7,816 bases of DNA from an uncultured Oscillospiraceae bacterium (lineage in GTDB: Bacteria; Bacillota; Clostridia; Oscillospirales; Oscillospiraceae), in the NCBI GenBank assembly GCA_958438185.1, contig CAUBQU010000051.1, positions 1 through 7,816 on the forward strand, written 5' to 3'. The position numbers and the translations under genes were made by a program. This document shows, in pieces, positions 1 through 5,548 of the stretch; within the stretch, counting starts at the first letter, position 1; the number at the start of each line of letters is the position of its first letter. Below the pieces are notes generated by a model. It had not been told where the DNA came from and did not search any database. It saw only the letters and a program-made list of their open reading frames with translations.

Positions 1-825
1 GAGCAATATGGGCCGCAGACACTGTATTTTCTCGCCTGCCTGGCTGGCGGTGCGGATCAGCCGGAGACGGCGCTGGGTTGGCTGCAAAAAGCGGTCGTAG
101 AGCACGGCTGGTGGTATCGTCCGGAGGTCCTGGAGGACGAGGATCTGGCGGCGCTGCAACACGATGCGGCGTTTGTTTCGCTGAAGTCGGTTTCCGACGC
201 GCGCTACGCAGCTGCGGTCTCACAGGCGCAGGCGGTCTTTTCTTGGGAACGGAAAACGGCGGAGACGCTGTTTCTGGCCGTGCATGGCAATACGCAAAAT
301 AGCCAGACGGCGCGGGCGGACTGGCAGGCAGCCCTGGAAGGCGCAGACGACTGGCAGATCGAGACGGTCCAGAGCGCCGAGCCGGATGGGTATGGCACGT
401 ATCGCTGGAGCTATGACGAGGTCTCCTATGTACCGGTGGCAAACGCAATGGAGAAAATGCAAGACGTGGGCTATCAAAACATCGTCTGTGGGGGATTTTC
501 CGCCGGATGCGATATGCTTCTGCGGGCGATCGCGTTTACAGCGGCGCGCTGTGATGTGCTGCTCTTGCAAAGCCCGTGGATCCCTGTCCTGCAGACGCAT
601 ACGGACGCAGTGGTCCAGGCGATTCGGGAGAAGAAGATCGCGCTGAAAATTTTCTGCGGCGATGAGGATGCGGACTGCCTTCCGCTGGCAAAGCGGCTTT
701 ATGCCGCTGCAAGGCGGGAATGCCCGCAGGTGCAGCTTACACTCCAGAAAAACACCCGGCATCAGTTTCCTGCGGCGGGGTATCGCGTAGCGGATTTAGA
801 ACAAAGGGAGATCATGCATGAATGA
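1..825 (+). CDS. Alpha/beta hydrolase with TPR-like N-terminal part (5' end outside window)
   Basis: The reading frame is open from base 1 to a TGA at 823-825, giving 274 residues with no start in view. Residues about 20-85 look like the end of a TPR-type helical region: 'ALGWLQKAV' followed by a 'DEDLAALQHDAAF' segment, similar to the final repeat of bacterial TPR proteins. The hydrolase domain begins near residue 90 with a 'LFLAVHGNTQ' strand and oxyanion-loop motif. The nucleophile elbow is GGFSAG (Ser167, a GxSxG). A GDEDAD segment (about 222-226) supplies the likely acidic residue, and His254 in 'TRHQF' completes a plausible triad. This is the layout of small carboxylesterases and dienelactone-hydrolase-like enzymes. 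The substrate cannot be told from sequence, and no signal peptide can be judged because the start is missing. It overlaps the next gene by 8 nt, suggesting translational coupling. Confidence 0.8.
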   Translation, partial: EQYGPQTLYFLACLAGGADQPETALGWLQKAVVEHGWWYRPEVLEDEDLAALQHDAAFVSLKSVSDARYAAAVSQAQAVFSWERKTAETLFLAVHGNTQNSQTARADWQAALEGADDWQIETVQSAEPDGYGTYRWSYDEVSYVPVANAMEKMQDVGYQNIVCGGFSAGCDMLLRAIAFTAARCDVLLLQSPWIPVLQTHTDAVVQAIREKKIALKIFCGDEDADCLPLAKRLYAAARRECPQVQLTLQKNTRHQFPAAGYRVADLEQREIMHE

Positions 826-1813
826 ACTGCGCGCAAGAGTGATCTTGCAGGAAAAGGGAAGCTACGAGATCAGCAATGGGACGGACGTAAAACCGGCGTC
901 TGTCTCCGGAAAATACCGCTATGCAGTGCGCACCGTTTCCGACTATCCGGCTGTGGGCGACTATGTCCTCGCTGCGTGGCCGGAGGGGGATGGCCCGGCG
1001 GTCATCCGGCGCCTTTTCCCGCGAAAGAGCTGCTTTCTCCGAAGGGCCGCCGGTACGGGGAAGCAGGAGCAGGTCATTGCCGCGAATATCGACACGGTGC
1101 TGATCTGCATGTCGCTGAACCAGAATTTTAATCTGCGGCGGCTGGAGCGCTATCTTGCTGTTACGTATGACAGCGGGGCTGCACCGGTCGTCGTGCTGAC
1201 CAAGGCGGATCTATGCCCGGATGTAGCGGGCAAGGCAGCGGCGGTGCAAAATGCGGCCCCTGGTGTGGATGTCCTGACGGTCGCGTCGCTGCGCGGGGAG
1301 TATGATGCGGTGATGCCCTATCTTCTTCCCGGCAGAACGATCGCCTTTTTGGGTTCCTCCGGCGTCGGAAAATCTACGCTGATCAATCAGCTGACCGGGG
1401 ACGGCGCTCTGGCCACTGGATCGACCGGGAGCGGCGATAAGGGGCGGCACACCACCACGCATCGGGCGCTGCTCCCCCTTCCGAACGGTGCGTTTTTGAT
1501 CGACACGCCCGGTATGCGGGAGCTTGGCATGTGGGACAGCGGCGATGGCATTGATGCGGCGTTTCAGGAGATCGAAGCGCTGGCTTGCCGGTGCAGATTT
1601 TCAAACTGCACCCACACAACGGAGCCCGGCTGCGCCATTCAAAGGGCCCTGGCTGATGGGACGCTGGACGCCGCCCGCTGGGATTCCTTCCGGAAGCTGC
1701 GCGCCGAAAATGACCTTGCGGCGGGGGGTAGCCGGTATCTGGAAGCCAAGCGGGAAAAATTTAAGACGATCGCAAAGATCAACAAGGCAAGCAAAAAGTA
1801 CAGACGCGGATAG
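818..1813 (+). CDS. rsgA: Ribosome small-subunit-dependent GTPase A (RsgA/YjeQ type)
   Basis: The 331-aa protein has the RsgA architecture: an N-terminal OB-fold-like region (about 1-75), a circularly permuted GTPase domain and a C-terminal zinc module. The G motifs come in permuted order: G4 TKAD (128-131), the P-loop GSSGVGKST (179-187), the G2 region GRHTTTH (209-215) and G3 DTPGMREL (229-236). Zinc ligands are Cys259, Cys264, His266 and Cys272 in the C-x4-C-x-H-x5-C pattern of the family. RsgA proteins bind the 30S subunit during late maturation and hydrolyse GTP there. The basic C-terminus (ending KKYRRG) fits rRNA binding. The ATG is preceded by AAGGGAG at a normal distance and overlaps the upstream stop. 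It is not next to prkC/prpC/rpe, where the housekeeping copy often sits in Firmicutes, so it may be a second paralogue; that is inference. Confidence 0.95.
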   Translation: MNELRARVILQEKGSYEISNGTDVKPASVSGKYRYAVRTVSDYPAVGDYVLAAWPEGDGPAVIRRLFPRKSCFLRRAAGTGKQEQVIAANIDTVLICMSLNQNFNLRRLERYLAVTYDSGAAPVVVLTKADLCPDVAGKAAAVQNAAPGVDVLTVASLRGEYDAVMPYLLPGRTIAFLGSSGVGKSTLINQLTGDGALATGSTGSGDKGRHTTTHRALLPLPNGAFLIDTPGMRELGMWDSGDGIDAAFQEIEALACRCRFSNCTHTTEPGCAIQRALADGTLDAARWDSFRKLRAENDLAAGGSRYLEAKREKFKTIAKINKASKKYRRG

Positions 1814-1834
1814 CGGCGAGCGGTGGCGCGGCAG

Positions 1835-1884
1835 AAAAAATTTTTATGGCCCCCCTTGACAAGTGACCGATCGGTAACTATAAT
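1835..1884 (+). promoter_or_regulatory. Strong sigma-A promoter of the tetR-led operon, with UP-like A6T5 tract
   Basis: TTGACA (1856-1861) and TATAAT (1879-1884) are both perfect consensus hexamers separated by exactly 17 bp. With transcription starting near 1891, an A6T5 tract (1835-1845) lies at about -56 to -46, where the distal half of an UP element would sit. The transcript leader to the regulator's ATG would be about 33 nt. Two inverted repeats overlap this promoter (separate entries), so it should be strong but tightly repressed. Confidence 0.85.
1863..1878. promoter_or_regulatory. TetR-type operator O1, inside the -35/-10 spacer
   Basis: The 16-bp inverted repeat GTGACCGATCGGTAAC is symmetric about 1870/1871 with a single mismatched pair. 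It occupies nearly the whole 17-bp promoter spacer, so a bound repressor would block RNA polymerase. It shares the consensus GTNACCGAYCGGTNAC with the second site 25 bp downstream. Assignment to the adjacent TetR regulator is inference from position and from the size and symmetry typical of TetR operators. Confidence 0.8.
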
Positions 1885-1907
1885 TAAGTTACCGACCGGT
1901 TACTTAA
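1884..1907. promoter_or_regulatory. TetR-type operator O2, over the transcription start
   Basis: This is a 24-bp imperfect palindrome centred at 1895/1896; its inner 18 bp are AGTTACCGACCGGTTACT. It starts on the last base of the -10 box and covers the predicted transcription start. Its core matches O1 at all fixed positions of GTNACCGAYCGGTNAC, and the two centres are 25 bp apart. Two sites suggest cooperative or double-dimer binding by the regulator encoded directly downstream. Confidence 0.8.
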
Positions 1908-1923
1908 CGTGAGGAGGTGCGCT

Positions 1924-2562
1924 ATGGCTGGCGATACGCGGGAACGGATCCTGGAGACGGCGCTGGCGCTCTTTGCGCAGCGTGGCTATCTTGGGACCTC
2001 TATGAATGATATTGCCCGGCAATTGGGGATCACAAAGGCTGCGCTGTATAAGCATTATGCGAGCAAACAGGCGATCCTGGACAGGATCGTGGAACGCATG
2101 AACGAACTAGACGAAGCCCGCGCCAAGGCGTACGAAATGCCGGAGACGGAGCCGGAAGGATTGGCGGCGGATTACCTGCGCGTTCCGGCGGAAAAAATCC
2201 GCGCCTACAGCGCAGCTCAGTTTTATCATTGGACGAAGGAGCCGTTTCCGGCAAATTTCCGCAAGATGCTGACGCTGGAGCAGTATCGTGCCCCGGCGCT
2301 GGCGCAGCTCTACCAGAAGTACCTCGCGACCGGGCCGCTTACCTATATGGCGGCGATCTTCCGGCGCGTGGCGGGGTCTGATGTGGCCGCCATGCAGCTG
2401 GCGCTGGAATTCTATGGGCCAATGTACCTGCTCTACAGCGTCTATGACGGCGCGGCGGAAAAGGACACGGTTGCGCCCATGCTGGATGCGCACATTGACC
2501 AGTTTATCGCCAAGGTCGAGACCGGTTACAAAGGGGCGGGCATGGGCACGCCAAACCCGTGA
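1924..2562 (+). CDS. TetR/AcrR family transcriptional regulator
   Basis: The 212-aa protein, a usual TetR length, has the N-terminal DNA-binding domain. Helix 1 is 'TRERILETALALFAQRGY' (residues 5-22). The helix-turn-helix is at about 25-45, with 'MNDIARQLGITKAALYKHYASK' including the family's Y-x-H-Y recognition-helix end. The rest (about 50-212) is a divergent helical ligand-binding domain whose ligand cannot be predicted. ATG 1924 is chosen because GAGGAGG (1911-1917) ends 6 nt before it; an in-frame GTG at 1909 would place the Shine-Dalgarno inside the gene. Two operators overlap its promoter, so autorepression is likely. The genes that follow on the same strand probably share its control. 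Related TetR regulators commonly act as repressors released by a small molecule. Confidence 0.92.
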   Translation: MAGDTRERILETALALFAQRGYLGTSMNDIARQLGITKAALYKHYASKQAILDRIVERMNELDEARAKAYEMPETEPEGLAADYLRVPAEKIRAYSAAQFYHWTKEPFPANFRKMLTLEQYRAPALAQLYQKYLATGPLTYMAAIFRRVAGSDVAAMQLALEFYGPMYLLYSVYDGAAEKDTVAPMLDAHIDQFIAKVETGYKGAGMGTPNP

Positions 2563-2588
2563 AAATTTGATAAGAACAAAAAAGCCAG

Positions 2589-2643
2589 ACGCAAAGACGC
2601 AGTGCAGATCGAAATGCCGATCGAGCACTGCGTCTCGCGTTTT
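2589..2643 (+). terminator. Hairpin between tetR and flavodoxin gene: weak terminator or attenuator
   Basis: A perfect 10-bp stem, GACGCAGTGC (2596-2605) with GCACTGCGTC (2625-2634), is extended inward by GATCG/CGATC around a 6-nt loop. Outward, ACGC/GCGT (2589-2592 with 2637-2640) pairs across a small internal loop. Only four T follow (2640-2643), while an A-rich run (2578-2583) precedes it. As a forward terminator it is weak. No promoter is visible in the 26 nt between it and the next ATG, so partial read-through from the tetR promoter, or a promoter upstream of the hairpin, is needed for the downstream genes. Confidence 0.55.
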
Positions 2644-2669
2644 GAAAGCGATTGGAAGAGGTGTTTTTT

Positions 2670-3194
2670 ATGCAAGCGATCGTTTATACCACCAACACCG
2701 GCAGCACGGCGCGCTACGCAGCGCTGCTGGCCCAAAAGACCGGGCTCCCGGCGTATGCAAGCGCCGAAGCCAAGAGGGCGGTCCCAGCGGGGGCAGAGGT
2801 CCTTTACCTCGGCTGGATCATGGCGGGGTCTGTCAAGGGCTATGCCGCTGCAGCGCGGCGCTATCAGGTGCGCGCCGTCTGCGGCGTCGGCATGGGGCAG
2901 ACGGGAACGCAGGAAGAAAGCGTGCGCAAAAAGACGGCAGTCCCCGCGAATATCCCGGTGTTCACCCTGCAGGGGAATTTTGATGTGCAGAAGCTGCATG
3001 GGCTCTACCGCCCGATGATGGCGCTTATGGCCAAAATGGCAGGCAAGAGCCTGGCGGAAAAGAAGGACCGTACGCCGGAGGAGGACGATATGCTGGCGCT
3101 GCTGCGCTCTGGCGGTACGCGGGTCCAGAAGGAGCACTTAAGCGCTGTCCTGACATGGTACCGCGCAGCAATTAGAGGAGGAATGGAAGGATGA
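2670..3194 (+). CDS. HemG-like flavodoxin-domain protein
   Basis: The 174-aa protein opens with the flavodoxin strand and FMN phosphate-binding loop 'IVYTTNTGSTARYA' (4-17; T-x-T-G-S-T). It has a second loop region 'YLGWIMAGSVKGY' (about 46-58). Its C-terminal part 'QGNFDVQKLHGLYRPMMALMAKMAGK' resembles the corresponding part of HemG (Flavodoxin_5 type), which has a '[22 protein letters not shown]' stretch. It should be a soluble FMN-binding redox protein. Protoporphyrinogen oxidation is not implied, since many HemG-like clostridial proteins lie outside heme pathways. ATG 2670 is preferred over an in-frame TTG at 2652: GGAAGAGG (2654-2661) lies 8 nt before it, and the fold begins there. The stop overlaps the next start (ATGA), indicating translational coupling to the membrane protein. 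Confidence 0.85.
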   Translation: MQAIVYTTNTGSTARYAALLAQKTGLPAYASAEAKRAVPAGAEVLYLGWIMAGSVKGYAAAARRYQVRAVCGVGMGQTGTQEESVRKKTAVPANIPVFTLQGNFDVQKLHGLYRPMMALMAKMAGKSLAEKKDRTPEEDDMLALLRSGGTRVQKEHLSAVLTWYRAAIRGGMEG

Positions 3195-3602
3195 AGCTTT
3201 ATTTTGGAAATGCCGTGACGACGGCCACGACCCTTGCGCTAGTAGCGCTGCTTGTTTTTATCGGGCGCTTGCATTGCAAATCGCGCCGCGATCACCCATT
3301 GGGGGCGCAGAAGCGCGGGTTTGTTGGGATTCGGCCTCGCTGTCTGCTGCCTTGCAGCGGCGCGGGACGGGCTGGACAAGACGATCCAGCACGCTATTGA
3401 CGGCAGCTGCGCGCCGGGGCTCTTCCCGCTTCTCAGCGTGCCGACGGTCGTTGGCTGCATCGGCGCGGCGCTGATCGTGGTGGCGGCCATCGCTACGCCG
3501 ATTGCAAAAACGCAGCGGGTCCGTGCGACTTGGTTCTATCTCATGTCCGGCGGCGTTGTGCTGAAAATTGTGACGATGGAGCTCGCTAGGGTCATCCGGT
3601 AG
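3191..3602 (+). pseudogene. Small four-helix membrane protein gene with a frameshift
   Basis: Translation from ATG 3191 (AGAGGAGGAA at 3174-3183, ATGA overlap with the flavodoxin gene) gives 'MKLYFGNAVTTATTLALVALLVF'. It then turns charged and unconvincing and stops at 3400. In the +1 frame, open from 3246 to TAG 3600-3602, the product is clearly membrane-like. Removing one base, most simply from the T5 run at 3255-3259, joins the two into a 136-aa protein. It has four likely membrane segments: about residues 10-28, 40-58, 73-100 and 114-132. I do not recognise the family. The position between two flavoprotein genes suggests a membrane partner for electron transfer or a small-molecule process, but that is speculative. 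The break may be a sequencing or assembly error, a real mutation, or, less likely, programmed +1 frameshifting. Confidence 0.65.
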
Positions 3603-3623
3603 GGAAGAACGGGGGGCGCTTTT

Positions 3624-4091
3624 ATGCCGCTGATGAACAAGGGCGGAAAGTTTATTTTTGGGGAATCGCGTATCTGGCCCGATGGGTGCGTGCAGTTCCC
3701 GCCGCAGGCGGTCAGCGAGTATGAGATCGCATCGGAGGGCAAGGTCTATCTGTTTACCGGCAGCAAGCGTACCGGCGGTTTCTGCGTGACGCGGCGGGGC
3801 CTGCTCCTGCCCTCGAAGCTGGGGCATATTCTGACGGAGAACCCGGCCCTCTTGCAGTTTACAGCCCCGCCGGGGCGGTTCCTGCCCTACAGAGGGCGGG
3901 CGTACTGCTGGGCTGCGATCTCAGAGGCGGGCACGCTCCGGCTGACGAAAGAGATGCTGACAGTTTTGCAGCTGGAGCCGGGGATGCGCCTTCTGGCCAT
4001 CCGCAGCAGCGACATTGCCTTTACGATGGGCGCAAAGGGACCGCTTCTGGAAAGGGCGGCCCAGTTTCAGGGCGAGATCCCGCTATTTTAA
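3624..4091 (+). CDS. Unrecognised 155-aa protein, possibly two AbrB/SpoVT-like repeats
   Basis: I cannot name a family with certainty. The protein has no membrane segment or signal peptide. Residues about 10-55 ('FIFGESRIWPDGCVQFPPQAVSEYEI...KVYLFTGSK') and about 96-137 ('WAAISEAGTLRLTKEMLTVLQLEPGMRLLAIRSS') share a layout: strand, D/E-x-G-turn, 'V/L-x-F/L-P/T', a short helix, then 'G-x-x-L' and a strand. This recalls the swapped-hairpin AbrB/MazE/SpoVT fold. The link between them (56-95) has conserved-looking 'GGFCVTRRGLLLP' and 'YRGRAYCW' stretches. A tandem AbrB-like protein could bind DNA or act as a structural scaffold; both are inference. The start ATG 3624 has GGGGGG (3611-3616) 7 nt upstream. 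It lies 21 nt after the broken membrane gene and 11 nt before the iron-sulfur flavoprotein. Confidence 0.75.
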   Translation: MPLMNKGGKFIFGESRIWPDGCVQFPPQAVSEYEIASEGKVYLFTGSKRTGGFCVTRRGLLLPSKLGHILTENPALLQFTAPPGRFLPYRGRAYCWAAISEAGTLRLTKEMLTVLQLEPGMRLLAIRSSDIAFTMGAKGPLLERAAQFQGEIPLF

Positions 4092-4105
4092 GGAGGAGGG
4101 GACTG
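4091..4105 (+). promoter_or_regulatory. Ribosome binding site directing a CTG start
   Basis: An extended purine run, AGGAGGAGGGGA (4091-4102), overlaps the stop codon of the preceding gene and leads directly to CTG at 4103-4105. GGAGG at 4092-4096 leaves a 6-nt spacer. There is no in-frame ATG or GTG between this point and the conserved flavodoxin core, and the only in-frame TTG (4193) would delete the first strand and nucleotide-binding loop. The strong Shine-Dalgarno therefore argues that CTG is the real start. Confidence 0.65.
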
Positions 4106-4810
4106 ACAACGAATCTTACTGTCATTTATGCGACGGGCCGGAAGGCCAAGTCCTGCACGTATAACCTGGCGCAGCAGCTGATCGAAGCGCTTTTGGACGA
4201 TGGCAAGCTTTTTGAATTCCAACTGCCCAGGGATATGCCCCATATCTGCGTGGGGTGCTACGCCTGCATCCAGGGGCGGGAGCAAATGTGCGGCGGCGCT
4301 GCTGCGCTTGCCCCGATCCTGGAAGCGATGGCGCAGTCTGACTTGATCGTTTTCTGCACGCCGACCTATGTCTACCATACCCCGGGGCAGATGAAAACGC
4401 TGCTGGATCATTTTGCCTACCGCTGGATGGTCCACCGACCGGATCTGTCGTTTTTAAAAAAGCAAGCCGTGATCCTAAATACCGCCGGTGGCGGCGGGAT
4501 GCGATCGACCGTCCGGGAGATCAAGGACAGCACCGACTACTGGGGCATCGCCCGGACCCATGCCCTCTCTCAGAAGGTGTGGGACTACGACTGGCAAAGC
4601 TTGCCGGCGTCGTTTCGCAGAGCGGCGGAGCGCAAGCTGCAGCGGATCGTGCGGCGCGTCCGGCGTCATGCCGCGCATTTGACGCCCTCTTGCAAGGTGA
4701 AGGGCCTGTTTGCACTCTACCAGCTTTTGCATCGGAAGCAGAAACTGGCCGAGGTGGACGACGCCTATTGGAAAGAAAAAGGCTATACCACGGGAAAACC
4801 GTGGCGATAG
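4103..4810 (+). CDS. Iron-sulfur flavoprotein (Isf-like, NAD(P)H-dependent FMN reductase fold)
   Basis: Read from CTG 4103, the 235-aa protein begins 'TTNLTVIYATGRKAKSCTYNLAQQL', the first strand, phosphate loop and helix of the flavodoxin-like FMN reductase fold. Cys49, Cys52, Cys55 and Cys63 form C-x2-C-x2-C-x7-C, matching the compact cluster motif (C-x2-C-x2-C-x4-7-C) of archaeal and clostridial iron-sulfur flavoproteins that bind one [4Fe-4S] cluster beside FMN. 'LIVFCTPTYVYHTPGQMKTLLDHF' (about 95-118) is the typical second flavin-site and dimer segment. 'NTAGGGGMRSTV' (about 134-145) is a glycine-rich loop. A basic tail (about 180-235) follows. Isf proteins move electrons between ferredoxin-like donors and small oxidants, for example in defence against O2 or peroxide. 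The partner here is unknown, but a flavodoxin gene lies in the same operon. Next gene is 15 nt downstream. Confidence 0.88.
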   Translation: MTTNLTVIYATGRKAKSCTYNLAQQLIEALLDDGKLFEFQLPRDMPHICVGCYACIQGREQMCGGAAALAPILEAMAQSDLIVFCTPTYVYHTPGQMKTLLDHFAYRWMVHRPDLSFLKKQAVILNTAGGGGMRSTVREIKDSTDYWGIARTHALSQKVWDYDWQSLPASFRRAAERKLQRIVRRVRRHAAHLTPSCKVKGLFALYQLLHRKQKLAEVDDAYWKEKGYTTGKPWR

Positions 4811-4825
4811 AAAGGAGCGCACGAT

Positions 4826-5416
4826 ATGAGCATCATTCCCTATGTCATCGAACAGACCAGCCGGGGCGAACGGAGCTACGATATTTTCTCCCGGCTTTTG
4901 TCCGACCGGATCGTCTTCCTCGGGGAGGAAGTGACGGACGCTTCGGCCAGCGCGGTCGTGGCGCAGCTGCTGTTCCTAGAAGCGCAGGACCCGGCGCGGG
5001 ACATTCAGCTTTACATCAACAGCCCCGGCGGCTCCATCACGGCCGGGTTTGCGATCTACGACACGATGCAGTATGTCAAATGTGATGTCTCGACCATCTG
5101 CATCGGCCTTGCGGCAAGCTTCGGCGCGTTCCTGCTGGCAGGCGGCGCGAGGGGGAAGCGGTTTGCGCTCCCCAACGCAGAGATCATGATCCACCAGCCG
5201 CTGATCGGCGGGGACGGCATCCACGGCCCTTGCACGGATGTGCAGATCATCTCCGAACAAATGCAAAAAACCAAACAGCGGCTCAACCGCCTCCTCGCCG
5301 CGCACACCGGGCACACCGCGGCCCAGATCGCCGCCGCCACAGAGCGCGACAACTTCCTGTCCGCCCAAGAGGCCCTGGCCTATGGCTTGATCGACAAAAT
5401 TCTGGAAAAAAGATAA
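4826..5416 (+). CDS. clpP: ATP-dependent Clp protease proteolytic subunit
   Basis: The 196-aa protein is full-length ClpP with a very short propeptide-like N-terminus ([25 protein letters not shown]). The catalytic triad is visible: Ser98 in '[11 protein letters not shown]', His123 in 'EIMIHQPL' and Asp175 in 'TERDNF'. 'INSPGGS' (65-70) forms the substrate-binding loop. ClpP forms a double heptameric barrel that degrades proteins unfolded by ClpX, ClpC or ClpA. AAAGGAG (4811-4817) lies 8 nt before the ATG. It is unusual that no tig, clpX or other Clp ATPase gene adjoins it; it follows the redox genes at 15 nt. Phe replaces the usual Met after the nucleophile, and the segment after 'HQPLIGG' is '[10 protein letters not shown]' rather than the common 'QGIQGQATDI'. 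A secondary ClpP paralogue is therefore plausible. No clear terminator follows it. Confidence 0.95.
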   Translation: MSIIPYVIEQTSRGERSYDIFSRLLSDRIVFLGEEVTDASASAVVAQLLFLEAQDPARDIQLYINSPGGSITAGFAIYDTMQYVKCDVSTICIGLAASFGAFLLAGGARGKRFALPNAEIMIHQPLIGGDGIHGPCTDVQIISEQMQKTKQRLNRLLAAHTGHTAAQIAAATERDNFLSAQEALAYGLIDKILEKR

Positions 5417-5482
5417 AAGACAACCGTCCCGCGCCCGGTACCGCCCTTGCCATCCAATAAACCGCCGCCGCGCTGCATAAGC

Positions 5483-5511
5483 TTGCAAAATTGACCAGGG
5501 CGTGGTACGAT
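5483..5511 (+). promoter_or_regulatory. Promoter of the sortase gene (extended -10)
   Basis: TTGCAA (5483-5488) and TACGAT (5506-5511) are 17 bp apart, each matching the consensus at four of six bases, and a TGG just before the -10 gives an extended -10 motif. Transcription would begin near 5518, downstream of the ATG at 5510, which supports the sortase start at 5549. The rest of the 5417-5548 gap holds no gene or convincing hairpin that I can see. Confidence 0.55.
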
Positions 5512-5548
5512 GGCAGTAACGAACCAGCAGAAAAAGGGGGGCGTATGG

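Noticed and set aside
1814..1855. Possible terminator after rsgA
   Set aside because: The GC-rich stretch followed by A6T5 does not form a convincing stem ahead of the T run; the A/T tract fits better as an upstream promoter element.
1909..1911. GTG as start of the TetR regulator
   Set aside because: It would place the GAGGAGG ribosome binding site within the coding sequence; ATG 1924 has correct spacing and the family starts near that point.
2520..2529. GACCGGTTAC inside the end of the tetR gene, identical to one half of operator O2
   Set aside because: The other half of the palindrome is absent (the bases before it do not match), so it is at best a half-site and could be chance in coding sequence.
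2526..3137. Minus-strand open frame of 203 codons over the flavodoxin gene
   Set aside because: It is antisense to a gene with a clear flavodoxin motif and ribosome binding site; it is explained by high GC content.
3251..3265. Programmed -1 frameshift at the T5 run of the membrane gene
   Set aside because: Joining the two frames needs a +1 (or -2) shift, and no X-XXY-YYZ slippery heptamer in the right phase is present, so an indel is simpler.
5510..5512. ATG as start of the sortase gene
   Set aside because: It overlaps the likely -10 box, lacks a Shine-Dalgarno sequence and adds a non-conserved segment; ATG 5549 has a good ribosome binding site.
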